Positions 8,873-18,069 of a DNA stretch of 64,000 bases are shown here, one piece after another. The position numbers were made by a program, and so were the translations under genes. The notes below the pieces were generated by a model that was not told the origin of the DNA, did not search any database, and was given only the letters and a program-made list of their open reading frames with translations. Position 1 is the stretch's first letter, and each line of letters begins with the position of its first letter. The stretch comes from Syntrophomonas sp. Its GTDB lineage: Bacteria; Bacillota; Syntrophomonadia; Syntrophomonadales; Syntrophomonadaceae. Where the stretch lies: NCBI GenBank assembly GCA_016841245.1, contig JAENZN010000007.1:1-64000 (forward strand), given 5' to 3'.

Positions 8873-9652
8873 TCATTTGTCTGTATAATCCGGTTTCCTT
8901 TTGCCCACAAAGGCTGATATACCTTCCTTGCCATCGTCGCTGGCAAAAGCAATCACAAAGTTTTGTATTTCCATCTCCAAACCAGAGGCAATATCCACAT
9001 TTACTCCATTATTTATGGCTGCTTTTGTCATTTGAAGAGCCACTAAAGGTTTTGAAGCCAGCTTTTTAGCCATTATCACAGTTTCTTCCATAAGAGATTC
9101 TACTGGTACCACCTTGTTAACCAGCCCGATTTTTTCCGCATCGACAGCATCGATCATGTCGCCCATTAACATCAATTCTTTTGCCCTGGTAGCACCGATT
9201 AGCCTGGGCAGACGCTGGGTTCCGCCTCCCCCGGGGATAATCCCCAATCCAGTTTCGGGAAAGGCAAACTTGGCATTATCTGCAGCAATACGGAAATCAC
9301 AGGACAAGGCCAGTTCGCAGCCACCACCAAAGGCCACACCACTAATGGCAGCAATAACCGGTTTGGATAAGTTCTCAAGTTTTGAAAAGGCCGTCTTGGA
9401 GCCCTGGCAGAAACTATATACTTGAACTGGGGTTAAAGTTGCCATTTCAGATACATCAGCGCCAGCTGCAAAAGCTTTGCTGCCGGAACCTGTAATAACA
9501 ACTACCTTGACTGATGAATCGACTTGAAATTCATCGGCGGCTTGTGATAAATCACGAAATACCGCACTGTTCAAAGGGTTCATGGGAGGTCGATTAAGAG
9601 TTATTATAGCAACTCCGTCTTGTTTGCTTACTTGAATAGATTCATAGGCCAT
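8873..9652 (-). CDS. Enoyl-CoA hydratase (crotonase family)
   Basis: It hydrates trans-2-enoyl-CoA to 3-hydroxyacyl-CoA, the second step of beta-oxidation. The 259-aa protein has the crotonase oxyanion-hole regions (FAAGADVSEM near 61 and SGVAFGGGCELALSCDF near 104) and both catalytic glutamates at 113 and 133 (in FPETGLGIIPGGGGTQRL). It keeps the full hydratase signature, so it is not merely an isomerase or a CaiD-specific form, although CaiD-like activity cannot be excluded given the CaiB-like neighbour. GGGG precedes the ATG. It lies between the hydroxyacyl-CoA dehydrogenase (210 nt upstream) and the acyl-CoA dehydrogenase. Confidence 0.94.
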   Translation of the reverse strand: MAYESIQVSKQDGVAIITLNRPPMNPLNSAVFRDLSQAADEFQVDSSVKVVVITGSGSKAFAAGADVSEMATLTPVQVYSFCQGSKTAFSKLENLSKPVIAAISGVAFGGGCELALSCDFRIAADNAKFAFPETGLGIIPGGGGTQRLPRLIGATRAKELMLMGDMIDAVDAEKIGLVNKVVPVESLMEETVIMAKKLASKPLVALQMTKAAINNGVNVDIASGLEMEIQNFVIAFASDDGKEGISAFVGKRKPDYTDK

Positions 9653-9862
9653 GAGTATTTTCCCCTTTCTTTAGGTATGTATTATGGTCAGCAAGTCGAA
9701 TAAGCCTGGCAGAGAGCCCTGGTAGTGTTTGGAGTGTAATGGGTTTTAACGAGGGGGAAAATGGGGCTCCCTGCTCTCGGCTATTCAATCTTAGACTATT
9801 GCTTGAATTACCCCCAAAATCATATTGCCCAAGCAATCATTTGGGTTATCTCAAGACCAAAC

Positions 9863-10720
9863 CTATTTCTTGTAGCTGTACCAACCCTCTCCGGTCTTCT
9901 TACCAAGCTTGCCGGAGGATACAATGGCCTTAAGAGTATAAGGCGGAGCCCAGTATTGATCCTTGGTTTCATCGAAGAAAACATCAAGAACCAACTTGGA
10001 AATATCTATTCCAGTGAAGTCCATCAATTCAAAAGGACCCATTGGATAGTTCAAGCCCATTTTTACGGCGGTGTCAATATCGGCCGGGGTAGCTACGCCT
10101 GTTTCTACCAGACGAATGGCTTCCAAGAACTGCGGCATCATAACCCGGTTGACGATGAAGCCCGGGGTGTCTTTCTTAACTTCAACTGTGGTCTTGCCAA
10201 AAGCCTGGGCCAGCTCGGTAGCAACTTTAACGGTCTCATCGCTGGTTGCGTATCCGCGGATGATTTCACACAATCTCATAAGCGGAACCGGATTAAAGAA
10301 ATGCATTCCCACGAATTTATCTCCACGTTTGGTGGCACCAGCCAGCAGGGAGATAGATATAGATGAGGTGTTGGTAGCAAGTATGGCATCCGGTTTCATA
10401 ATCCCATCTAATTCAGCCAGAACTGCCTTTTTGATGTTAGCATCTTCGACAATTACTTCTATTACGCAATCGGCATCAGCAAAATCTTGCTTATTGATAG
10501 TCTTAGTAATTCGTCCCATAATCATATCCTTGGCAGCCTGCTCCATTTTGCCTTTTTCAACGTTCCTGCTCAAAGCTTTATTGATTCCTGCGACTCCCTT
10601 ATCAATAAAAGCCATATCCATATCGCAGAGAATTACTTCATAACCGGCCTGAGCAGCTACCTGAACGATTCCAGAACCCATTGCGCCTGCTCCCAGCACA
10701 CCCACTTTTTTAATTTCCAT
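9863..10720 (-). CDS. 3-hydroxyacyl-CoA (3-hydroxybutyryl-CoA) dehydrogenase
   Basis: It oxidises 3-hydroxyacyl-CoA to 3-ketoacyl-CoA with NAD. The 285-aa protein has the Rossmann motif GVLGAGAMGSGIVQ at the N terminus, NTSSISIS at 117, the catalytic His140 in VGMHFFNPVPLM, and TPGFIVNRVMMP. Its size matches monofunctional Hbd enzymes of clostridia. ATG at 10720 is chosen because GGAGG lies 8 nt ahead; a longer frame beginning with TTG at 10738 would run through that ribosome site. It is the third gene of the minus-strand series. Confidence 0.95.
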   Translation of the reverse strand: MEIKKVGVLGAGAMGSGIVQVAAQAGYEVILCDMDMAFIDKGVAGINKALSRNVEKGKMEQAAKDMIMGRITKTINKQDFADADCVIEVIVEDANIKKAVLAELDGIMKPDAILATNTSSISISLLAGATKRGDKFVGMHFFNPVPLMRLCEIIRGYATSDETVKVATELAQAFGKTTVEVKKDTPGFIVNRVMMPQFLEAIRLVETGVATPADIDTAVKMGLNYPMGPFELMDFTGIDISKLVLDVFFDETKDQYWAPPYTLKAIVSSGKLGKKTGEGWYSYKK

Positions 10721-10856
10721 AATATTACCTCCGTTCAATTTAGTAAAAAGACTATGGTATTATCCTCGCCATACACTAATATCGAATCTGTTTCGGAGAA
10801 AATGCTACCAGAAGCAGGTATGCAGCGAAGATATATTTGCCTTCCTGTTTATTTTT

Positions 10857-12149
10857 TTAGTCTATAATTCCCCGGCCTCTCATGGTCGTGATCTCATCTT
10901 CCGTGTAATCCAGGAGTTCTTTCATGATTCTCTCGGTGTCATAGCCGACCTCCACCTGGCCACGCCATACCTGCCCCGGAGTATCCATGAACTTGGGTAC
11001 GAATCCAAAGGCTTCTACTTCCCTTTCAATGGCCGGAACGTGGTACTTAATAAAGTTGCCTCTGGAATGATGATGAGGGTCACTATACATATCTTTAGGC
11101 GTCTTGACGATACCTACCGGAGTCTTGTACTTGTCCATATGATCCTGGGCTTCCTGGGCGGTGCGCTCGCTGAACCAGTTATCGATATGGTTGTACAATG
11201 CTACTCCCATTTCGGAATCGACCGCTTCCTTGGAATTACCGCATTCTTCCCATCTGTATTCTTCAGGATCTAAACCTAATCCTAATATGCACCTGTCATA
11301 GGCAGCTTTGCCGAAAGCACCGATAAAAGCCCAGCGGCCATCTTTGCATTGGTGCATCGAAGCAGGCTGGAAGATGGGTACCCGGTTACCGACTCGGCTC
11401 TTTTCGACACCCAGGTTAATAAAGCAAACATGATGGTCATCCAGAAGACGGGCCTGGGCTTCAACCTGTGCCAGATCGATTTCCTGACCCATACCGCCAT
11501 GCAAAACGTTGATATAACCTGCCAACATTGCACCAAAGTTCATTACTCCGGTCAGGTAATCATTGGGAAAAGGCTGCCCGTAAACAGGTGGTCCATCTGG
11601 AAAGCCGACCATGTTAGCTAGACCGCCTTCACACTGGCCGATCGGGTCATAGGAAGCCCGGTCACAATACTCCGGATTACCGCCAAACTGGGGCCGCCCA
11701 AAACCACTGACATGTACGATAACTAATTTGGGGTTGATTTTCAGCAGTTCTTTACAATCGATACCCAATTTATCCAGCCAGACTACGTTCTCCAGCCAAA
11801 CGTCAACCTGTTTGATCAGGCTAAAGAATATCTCTTTGGATTCTGGGCTTTTATTGAAATTTAGATTAAGGCCAAAGCTCAGTTCGTTGCGTTTCTGGCA
11901 CCAGGCCGCCGCCATTTGTTTCGTACCGTCCAAACTCGAAAGGGCCGGTTTCTGGGTACGGTAGGAATCCCCTAAAACGGGTATCTCCAAATGAATTACT
12001 TCCGCTCCAAAATCGGCCATCAATTGTGCTCCAAACGGACCGGCTACTATACTACCCGACATCAAAATTCTCATTCCGTTTAGCGGTCCAAATTTTGGTA
12101 TAAAATACGGAGCCGGTATTTTTTCCATTGTTTCCCATCTCGCTGCCAT
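10857..12149 (-). CDS. CaiB-like family III CoA-transferase
   Basis: This 430-aa enzyme moves CoA between carboxylic acids through an aspartyl-CoA intermediate. It resembles E. coli CaiB (carnitine CoA-transferase) along its length: PKFGPLNGMRILMSG at the N terminus, AGPFGAQLMADFGAEVI, SGFGRPQFGG, the probable catalytic Asp168 in RASYDPIGQ, and the C-terminal PKFMDTPGQVWRG. It lies between thiolase and 3-hydroxyacyl-CoA dehydrogenase genes, so it probably activates the pathway substrate by CoA transfer, sparing ATP. Whether the substrate is a fatty acid or a betaine such as crotonobetaine is not decided by sequence. GGAGGGG precedes the ATG. Confidence 0.88.
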   Translation of the reverse strand: MAARWETMEKIPAPYFIPKFGPLNGMRILMSGSIVAGPFGAQLMADFGAEVIHLEIPVLGDSYRTQKPALSSLDGTKQMAAAWCQKRNELSFGLNLNFNKSPESKEIFFSLIKQVDVWLENVVWLDKLGIDCKELLKINPKLVIVHVSGFGRPQFGGNPEYCDRASYDPIGQCEGGLANMVGFPDGPPVYGQPFPNDYLTGVMNFGAMLAGYINVLHGGMGQEIDLAQVEAQARLLDDHHVCFINLGVEKSRVGNRVPIFQPASMHQCKDGRWAFIGAFGKAAYDRCILGLGLDPEEYRWEECGNSKEAVDSEMGVALYNHIDNWFSERTAQEAQDHMDKYKTPVGIVKTPKDMYSDPHHHSRGNFIKYHVPAIEREVEAFGFVPKFMDTPGQVWRGQVEVGYDTERIMKELLDYTEDEITTMRGRGIID

Positions 12150-12383
12150 ATTACCAATCCCCTCCTTTAAGTGCGTAGGTATTTTGCATGTTATTTATCC
12201 TCGTTTACGGTCCTTCCCGACTAGTAAACGCCATATCGCCTGTACAGACGATTACAGCTTAATTTATGTTTGAACGTATCGCATCTTATTAGACCGCTGA
12301 CGGCATGCCTTGAGGCTAGCAGTCACTTGGGAAGACAGTCCTGTAAGACTTACGGCAGTTGGGATTCATTTAAAATGTTTTCT

Positions 12384-13583
12384 CTAACTTACTTTTATAA
12401 CCATTGAAGCAGCTATGTCGCCGGCTGCACATCCTGTAAATGCACCATAACCGCCACCCTGTACGGCCAATGCCTCAATAAGCTCTATAATAGCCCTCCC
12501 TGCGGTCGGTCCCTGGGGATGTCCATAAATCATTGACGATCCATAATTATTAATTATTCTCTGATCTATACCCAGTTGTCTGCCTGTGTTAGCATCATTT
12601 ACAGCAAATGGATTATGGGTTTTTATCTGACGGAGATCACTTATATTTAAACCAGCCTTATTAATAGCTGTTTGCAATGCGGGTGCAGGAGCTGCTGCCA
12701 TACGTCCCGGAGCAACTCTTACCACTCCGTAGGATAAAATCTGTACAGTTATATTAGAGTCTGCGCTTAATTCCATAGCTTTTTCTTTCGTTGTTACTAT
12801 GATTCCACAATTACCATCTGCAGGATGGGTCTGACTGCCGAAAGTTACAACTCCACCGGGTTCAGTAGGTTTTAGTTTGGCAAGCGCTTCTGCTGATGTA
12901 GGTGTGATGCCCTCATCCGCATCAATAAGTTTTACCTCCTTCTTACTTACTTTTAGCTCTATGGGAAACATATAACGTTTCTGAAATGCCCTGTCATTGG
13001 CTATTGCATCCTGGTACTGCTCATATCTCAAAAGTGCTATCTCGTCACATTCTTCTTTGCTTATACCTACTTCTTTCGCTACCGCCTCAGCGGTCTGAAA
13101 CATTTTCAATCCTGCACCCGGTGACGGATCACGATCAAAATTATCCAGAACAATATTTTCTATATCCACACTGCCAGTTTTAGGATTTGGGGCTAATAAA
13201 ATAGATGTGCTTGAAGCGCGATCGGTAGAAAGGCAAAAGACTACTTCCTGGTTTCCCAATTCTATATCATTGGCCCCTAACGCCAAGCTGGTTACTGAAG
13301 TAGTACACACTTGATTCAGCCCTAATGCGGGAATATCTTTTACACGATCCAAAATCACCGCAGCGGCATAGGCATGTCCGAAAAAGGTTAAGGGAGAAGT
13401 TATCGTCTGTCCAAAATAAAGAAAATCAAGCACGGTCGGATCAATATTTTTCTCTACAAACCAGCGCCTTGCTGTAGCCGCTCCTAATGCAACGGGATTT
13501 TCGGCCTTTAATGCTCCATTCCAACGGATAAATGGTGATGAGTAATATCCCCCATAGGGTATATAAACTTTGGTGTACGCCAT
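12384..13583 (-). CDS. Divergent thiolase (acetyl-CoA acyltransferase)
   Basis: It should cleave 3-ketoacyl-CoA with CoA to acetyl-CoA plus a shortened acyl-CoA. The 399-aa protein keeps the nucleophile Cys93 in NQVCTTSVTSL, the GHPQGPTAGR glycine-rich motif, and the C-terminal acid/base Cys in TGCAAGDIAAS. The usual HEAFA/NEAFA box reads THNPFAVND, an unusual variant closer to the HDCF form of SCP2-type thiolases, so its specificity may be unusual. It is first in the minus-strand beta-oxidation series, with AGGAGG before the ATG and a sigma-54 promoter about 245 nt upstream. Confidence 0.88.
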   Translation of the reverse strand: MAYTKVYIPYGGYYSSPFIRWNGALKAENPVALGAATARRWFVEKNIDPTVLDFLYFGQTITSPLTFFGHAYAAAVILDRVKDIPALGLNQVCTTSVTSLALGANDIELGNQEVVFCLSTDRASSTSILLAPNPKTGSVDIENIVLDNFDRDPSPGAGLKMFQTAEAVAKEVGISKEECDEIALLRYEQYQDAIANDRAFQKRYMFPIELKVSKKEVKLIDADEGITPTSAEALAKLKPTEPGGVVTFGSQTHPADGNCGIIVTTKEKAMELSADSNITVQILSYGVVRVAPGRMAAAPAPALQTAINKAGLNISDLRQIKTHNPFAVNDANTGRQLGIDQRIINNYGSSMIYGHPQGPTAGRAIIELIEALAVQGGGYGAFTGCAAGDIAASMVIKVS

Positions 13584-13827
13584 TCAAATACCTCCTTTGT
13601 TTTCAAAAAGATCCTAACATTGCTTTTATATCCCAAAAATACTAATTACCGAGAAATTATTTTTGATCCTCCTTGACCAATTCTTGTATTTTTGTTTTCA
13701 TCATTCCCCCTTACTTGGTCAATTTGGGTATACCTTAGTTTTGCCTCCTCCTGGGCACGATGGTTCAATGGTTGGTGGTACAGAATCTCAAATATAATTC
13801 AGGTATACCTCCTTGTTTTTCTATAAA

Positions 13828-13842
13828 GCAAAAATTATGCCA
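13828..13842 (-). promoter_or_regulatory. Sigma-54 promoter of the beta-oxidation series
   Basis: On the minus strand this reads TGGCATA, four bases, TTGC, with a C before TGG and T after TTGC; the GG and GC pairs have the required 12-base spacing. The core and flanking bases are the same as at 17034-17048. It lies between the activator gene at 14034 and the thiolase, facing the thiolase. Confidence 0.8.
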
Positions 13843-13875
13843 GAATATTTAAGAAAGTTTAAAAAAATAATCATA

Positions 13876-13920
13876 TAAAAAAAAAGACCGAAATCACGGG
13901 ATGTTTGTGATTATTCGGAC
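13876..13920 (-). terminator. Intrinsic terminator after sigma-54 activator A
   Basis: A stem pairing GTCCGAATAATCAC with GTGATTTCGGTC (one 2-base bulge) is followed on the minus strand by a run of nine Ts. It lies just after the activator gene at 14034 and before the next promoter, so it separates the activator transcript from the thiolase transcript. Confidence 0.7.
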
Positions 13921-13970
13921 TTATATCAGGTCGGACTTTTTATTTGTCTAATCAATTATTTTTTCATGGG

Positions 13971-14000
13971 GTTGCAATTAGTCAACATTGCAAGGTTGAC
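13971..14000. promoter_or_regulatory. Putative activator-binding enhancer (UAS)
   Basis: Two nested dyads are seen: TTGCAAT/ATTGCAA (13972-13993) and GTCAAC/GTTGAC (13981-14000). The block GTTGCAATTAGTCAAC recurs, with changes, at 16126, 18054 and 19763, always beside the 3' end of an activator gene or remnant. It starts 129 nt upstream of the -24 element, a normal enhancer distance for sigma-54 systems. Confidence 0.6.
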
Positions 14001-14033
14001 TTTCAAATACATTGTATCATCCATACAACATTA

Positions 14034-15452
14034 TTATATTTTGCTGCTCTTCATCTTACGATAAAGCATAGTCCGGTGAATACCTAACCGCCCGGCAGTC
14101 TCCCCTATACGACCATCACATTCGGCCAAGACTTGATCTATATATTCCTCTTCTACCTTTTTTAAATAACTCTTAAGGGGTCCTTTATAAACTGAACCTT
14201 GTGGCAGCTCGTCCGCATCTTTCACATACCCTTTGGGATCAAGCAGGCTATCATGCTCAAATTCAAGTTTGTTCTCTATCGAAGTTACAGCCAGCCTTTC
14301 GATAACATTCCTTAACTCCCTGACATTGCCAGGCCAGCTATAGTCAAGAAAGGCACTGATAGCATTGGGAGTAAGGGTTTTTTGTAAAGCATATTTGCGA
14401 TTATATTCCTCTAAAAATTTCTCAGCTAGAACTAGAATGTCTTCTGGCCTCTCCCTTAATGAGGGCAAAGTTATTGGTATTACATTTAAGCGATAATATA
14501 AATCACTTCTGAATAATTCTTCGTTTACCATGGCCTGTAAGTCTTTATTGGTGGCACCTACTAAGCGGATATTGGTCTTGAAAATATTTGTGCTGCCTAA
14601 CCTTTGGACTTCACCAGTCTCTATCACTCTTAATAATTTGGACTGCATGGCTAAAGGCAAATCACCAATTTCGTCCAAAAATAAGGTTCCTTTGTGAGCT
14701 ATTTCCAGTAATCCAGGTTTTCCTCGGGAATTGGCTCCGGTAAAGGCTCCTGAGACATAACCAAAAAATTCTGATTCTAATAATTCTGCGGGTATAGCTG
14801 CGCAGTTTACCGTAATAAATGGCTCCTTAGCTCTTGGGCTGTTCCGGTGTATAAACCGGGCCATGACTTCTTTGCCCGTACCGGACTCACCGAATAGCAT
14901 TACCGTACTATCAGATTTCGCAACCAGCGTGCAGTGCTCAATGATATCTTTCATTCTCTGACTCCTAGCTATAACTATATCTTGCTTCAAATCCCTCTCA
15001 CTCAAATATTCTGCCGCTGCTTTATATCGATCCGCCTTTCTGCTTTCCTTATCCAGTGCTTCCAGATATTTTTCTACCAGTTCAATATCCCGTGAATTAA
15101 TCACCACAATAACTACCTCGCCTTTTTCATCGAGAATAGGGGTCCCCGTGCACATGACTGGATTACCATGCCTGTTTTTTAAAATCCCGGTTACTACGCT
15201 GCGGCTTTCCAGCGCTTCCAGTGCTATTGAATGATCATATATGCCTTGTTTCACTAAATCATTAACTCTTTTTCCAATCAGTTCCTGGGGATTAACGTCC
15301 AATAGTCTGCCTGTTGCCGGATTACATAAAATCACGTTAGCCAACCCGTCAATAACAAATATTGCATCATACGAATTGATAATGACTTGTTTCAAATCTT
15401 CTCTCGAACAATATTTTTGGCTGGTATTCAGCTTTTTATTTTGTATATCCAT
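14034..15452 (-). CDS. PAS-AAA+-Fis sigma-54-dependent activator A
   Basis: This enhancer-binding protein would open sigma-54 promoters by ATP hydrolysis. The 472-aa protein has one PAS sensor (about 20-130), a linker helix, an AAA+ domain with Walker A GESGTGKE, the sigma-54-contacting GAFTGA loop, and Walker [11 protein letters not shown], and a C-terminal Fis-type helix-turn-helix ([18 protein letters not shown]). There is no receiver domain, so it probably senses a small ligand through PAS. Its AAA+ coding region is identical over 464 bp to that of the paralogue at 18070. It sits just upstream of the thiolase promoter and is the likely activator of the beta-oxidation series. GGAGGTG precedes the ATG. 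Confidence 0.95.
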   Translation of the reverse strand: MDIQNKKLNTSQKYCSREDLKQVIINSYDAIFVIDGLANVILCNPATGRLLDVNPQELIGKRVNDLVKQGIYDHSIALEALESRSVVTGILKNRHGNPVMCTGTPILDEKGEVVIVVINSRDIELVEKYLEALDKESRKADRYKAAAEYLSERDLKQDIVIARSQRMKDIIEHCTLVAKSDSTVMLFGESGTGKEVMARFIHRNSPRAKEPFITVNCAAIPAELLESEFFGYVSGAFTGANSRGKPGLLEIAHKGTLFLDEIGDLPLAMQSKLLRVIETGEVQRLGSTNIFKTNIRLVGATNKDLQAMVNEELFRSDLYYRLNVIPITLPSLRERPEDILVLAEKFLEEYNRKYALQKTLTPNAISAFLDYSWPGNVRELRNVIERLAVTSIENKLEFEHDSLLDPKGYVKDADELPQGSVYKGPLKSYLKKVEEEYIDQVLAECDGRIGETAGRLGIHRTMLYRKMKSSKI

Positions 15453-15989
15453 TCTCCCACCTCCATAATAGCCTTACTACCCATTTCCCATATAATAGTT
15501 CTCTCTTAACCCATCAGCTTCATATCACAACATAAATATTAAGGATCGGGAGCAATTTTTAATCCAATTAGAAGATAGGGTTTAACAACTCCTCCATTTC
15601 TTAGAGATTGTCCTAAAAAAAATTTCTTATTAGATACCAGCAAATAATAACCTTAATATAATGGTCATTTTTTCCATAGTAAGCCTTTATACCTGTAATA
15701 AATAAATTCTGCTGCCTATAAGAAGTATAGGCTCCATCATAATACCAAAGATTTATTGAAGTGGCGAAGGAATCCCCATTTTGCAACGAAAAGTATTGGG
15801 CTGGAAAATTTACGCAGGAGTAACGTTTTATACTAGAAAATCAGAAGATTATTAGAAGATTATATTGCCAATCCGTCCATTTCTCCGCATTATACCATCA
15901 GTCTCCATAACCTATTAAGACCCTAAGGTTTATCCACTCTATTTCCCCCCTCCTTATATTTACCTAGTGCCCTCTGCGAATTATTTGTA

Positions 15990-16004
15990 GCAAAAAGTAT
16001 ACCA
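15990..16004 (-). promoter_or_regulatory. Sigma-54-like promoter facing activator A
   Basis: The minus strand reads TTGGTATACTTTTTGCT: GG and GC with correct spacing and a good TTGCT, but T instead of C after GG. It lies 122 nt from the enhancer-like motif at 16126, at the place where the other units of the array have their promoters. The leader to the gene at 15452 would be about 525 nt, so activity is uncertain. Confidence 0.5.
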
Positions 16005-16109
16005 ATTCATTTTGGACATCAAAAAAAATAGTCAAATCAAAAACAAAAGCCGAATTCTCGTTATTTATTAATTCAGCTAAAAATAGTTTTTTAGTTTATT
16101 TTATCAAAA

Positions 16110-16310
16110 CTATTTTCTAAGGTGGTTGCATTAACTCAACTAATTGATGTTGTATTTTAAATACCATGTATCTCTAATGCTACATCCTAAGATTAACTAC
16201 TGATACCTTTTAGTATTCAACAGGGATATCATCTTTAAAATCCTGGTAATATCTATCGAGTTAACAACCAGCCTTCCAATAACATTCAAGTAATCAATAT
16301 TTTAGCCCGG
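16110..16310 (-). pseudogene. Decayed third activator copy (3' end)
   Basis: Compared with 18040-18400, this stretch keeps the TCTAAGGTGGTTGCATTAACT block just past the stop, the terminal TACCATGTATCTCTAATGCTACATC segment and the later AACAACCAGCCTTCCAATAACATTCAAG segment, which corresponds to the end of the AAA+ coding region. The Fis-type HTH codons between are largely lost. No frame is open. Confidence 0.65.
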
Positions 16311-16742
16311 CAAATAATGAGCTGTTCTGCCGGATGGAAAAGCTATTTGTCCAAGCATATATCTCATATTATATGGTTTGAGCTTTTGAATTTTGCCTCA
16401 AGCAGTCCAGTTTAAAACATTTAATGGGTAAGTATTAGTATGAGAAATCAGATTTGAGGGGGTTAATCTGATTACTTATTCTTCTGCAACTGAACTGCTT
16501 GAGTTGAGACAGAGTGGATTATTTAATGCCGCAGACAACACATTTATCTAGATGTCCTGCAAGCTTTAAAGCTTAGAAAAAAACTTAAAATAATATCCGA
16601 ATTAGCTTTCCGTCAGCTTCATTCTTTTTTGATATACCTTGATACCCGGCAACCGAGCTAAATAATATGTGATATCAAGGCAATTCCTGAAGGAGGACTT
16701 TCTACTTTATCATCACCCGGTATTCTGATGACAGCCAGCTCC

Positions 16743-16988
16743 TCAGTCTTCATCTTCTGTATAATAGCGTTCTGATTTAAAAACTGCTTGGTCCTGTGTT
16801 ATGGCTTCTAATATTTCCAACCATTCACTCGGCAACCAGCTGCTTATTTGTTCATCTACCAGTAATTTGTATAAACGGGTTTGTGCTTTATTCCTGCTTC
16901 TCTGCTTATCACAGACAGCGACAATAACGCCTATTTTCCCATCGTAACACCCAGCAGGTCCATTTACTAATGCTAGTTTTTTAAGCAT
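16743..16988 (-). CDS. 81-aa protein of unknown function under a sigma-54 promoter
   Basis: The family is not recognised. The 81-aa protein starts MLKKLALVNGPAGCYDGKIG and its first part, with VNGPAG, DGKIGVIVAV and YKLLVDEQ, suggests a small SH3-like beta barrel, followed by SSWLPSEWLEIL and an acidic tail ending in EDED. No signal peptide or membrane segment is seen. ATG at 16988 is chosen because AGGTG lies 9 nt ahead; a GTG 12 nt upstream is the alternative. A very good sigma-54 promoter at 17034 gives a leader of about 35 nt, which argues that this is a real gene co-regulated with the fatty-acid series. Confidence 0.65.
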   Translation of the reverse strand: MLKKLALVNGPAGCYDGKIGVIVAVCDKQRSRNKAQTRLYKLLVDEQISSWLPSEWLEILEAITQDQAVFKSERYYTEDED

Positions 16989-17033
16989 ATTGATCATCAC
17001 CTAACATTTTTTGGTTTACGGATATATTACTAA

Positions 17034-17048
17034 GCAAAAATTATGCCA
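17034..17048 (-). promoter_or_regulatory. Sigma-54 promoter of the 81-aa gene
   Basis: The minus strand reads CTGGCATAATTTTTGCTT, the same 17-base block as at the thiolase promoter (13827-13843). The predicted start of transcription is about 35 nt before the ATG at 16988. Confidence 0.82.
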
Positions 17049-17422
17049 GCTTAACTTAATCCTATCTTTTTTTCTCAGATTTCATTTGCCTGATTACTAT
17101 AATCTCGGTGCTGTTACGTTATCTATTTAGCTTGCAGAGTTGTCTTAAGATCTGTCCAATACTTTCTCTGTATTGATTGAATATTACTTTCGTCTATACT
17201 TTGGGGTGAAAACAATATGGTATTTACACATCCATTTTGTATGCAACAAAGAATTGCTTTTGTTAGCCCATTAAATCACCTTTTCTCTAGTTGATAGTAG
17301 CTTGAGCACCACTATTATATAACAGAAAGGTGATTGTTTTTTTGTATAACAACTTGTTATCCACCCGCATAGCAGGTGGTATATTGTTGAACACGCTCCG
17401 CGTGCTCAACTGGCTAAAGCCA
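17049..17422. other. Spacer, no gene seen
   Basis: No credible coding frame. A small imperfect hairpin, TTGAACACGC tcc GCGTGCTCAA, lies at 17387-17409 and resembles one at 23049-23071. Confidence 0.4.
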
Positions 17423-17903
17423 TTAACCCAACCGGACAGACTACAATCAATCTGTCCGGTTGGGTTAATTCATTATTTGCCGCATTCCTTCTGCACCCAT
17501 TCCGACCAGGGCATCACATCTTCCAAGGTCTCAGGGTACTTCTTGTAATCCGTATCCGGGGCATATACAGGAGAAGATAATTTAGATATGTATATATGTT
17601 CAGGTTGTTTCCTTTGCAGTCTCCACAATGCTGTAGACTGCGGCACTGGCGTCAGCACCTTTGGGTGTACCATACTCTTTGCAGTGACCTTAGTACGATT
17701 TCGATCATTGCTTGTGAGGTTCCTTTTGCAATATCAATTGACGCAGGACCTAAATGTATAGTTACTGCTGGATGAATAGAACTGGAACATGGCTGGGGAT
17801 TAAACCGTAAAGGCACAGTCTCCTGTTTAGCAGGAGACCTATATTCCGTTGATTGACAGACCTTGAGACGAAATTCAGCTTTGGTCTCGGAAACTATATC
17901 CAT
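17423..17903 (-). mobile_element. IS66-family remnant (TnpA and TnpC tails fused by deletion)
   Basis: On the minus strand, 17652-17903 reads as the C-terminal part of an IS66 TnpA-type accessory protein (AVTIHLGPASIDIAKGTSQA). Further along, 17473-17673 ends like an IS66 TnpC transposase (YPETLEDVMPWSEWVQKECG). TnpB and nearly all of TnpC are missing, so this is an internally deleted, dead element. A perfect 18-bp stem with a 10-nt loop (17423-17468) follows the stop and may be the element end or its terminator. It sits between activator B and the promoter at 17034. Confidence 0.65.
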
Positions 17904-18053
17904 TTTGGGATACCTCCTTAGTTTTAGACTTAATCGAAAAACTATAATAAGTCTAAAGACTTGTTGGGAGTATTATCCCACGGGGTAATCTAAGATAACA
18001 GGCACCTTGTTATTGAGCGCTTATTTATTTGTATCAATCTAATCTCTAAGGTA

Positions 18054-18069
18054 GTTGCATTGCCTTAAT
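18054..18069. promoter_or_regulatory. Enhancer-like motif next to activator B
   Basis: GTTGCATTGCCTTAAT, just past the stop of activator B, is a diverged copy of the block at 13971. The nearest sigma-54 promoter, at 17048, is now about 1 kb away because the IS66 remnant lies between. Confidence 0.4.

Larger units (their letters stand above)
15453..16742. other. 1.3-kb spacer with promoter and decayed activator
   Basis: No intact gene is seen. The stretch contains a sigma-54-like promoter (15990-16004) and a decayed activator 3' end (about 16115-16310), each annotated separately. The remainder shows no readable frame. It looks like the eroded body of a further tandem activator copy. Confidence 0.6.

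Noticed and set aside
9642-9836. Minus-strand frame between the dehydrogenase and hydratase genes
   Set aside because: It overlaps the hydratase start and lacks a ribosome site; the 210-nt gap shows only weak inverted repeats.
7081-13583. Dedicated carnitine operon (cai)
   Set aside because: CaiB-like transferase is present, but the dehydrogenase is a long VLCAD/FadE-type form, and a thiolase and hydroxyacyl-CoA dehydrogenase are included, so full beta-oxidation is the better reading.
15541-15570. Second sigma-54-like match (TTGGATTAAAAATTGC) close to the start of activator A
   Set aside because: Spacing is right but three consensus bases are missing, and the paralogous position upstream of activator B does not keep it.
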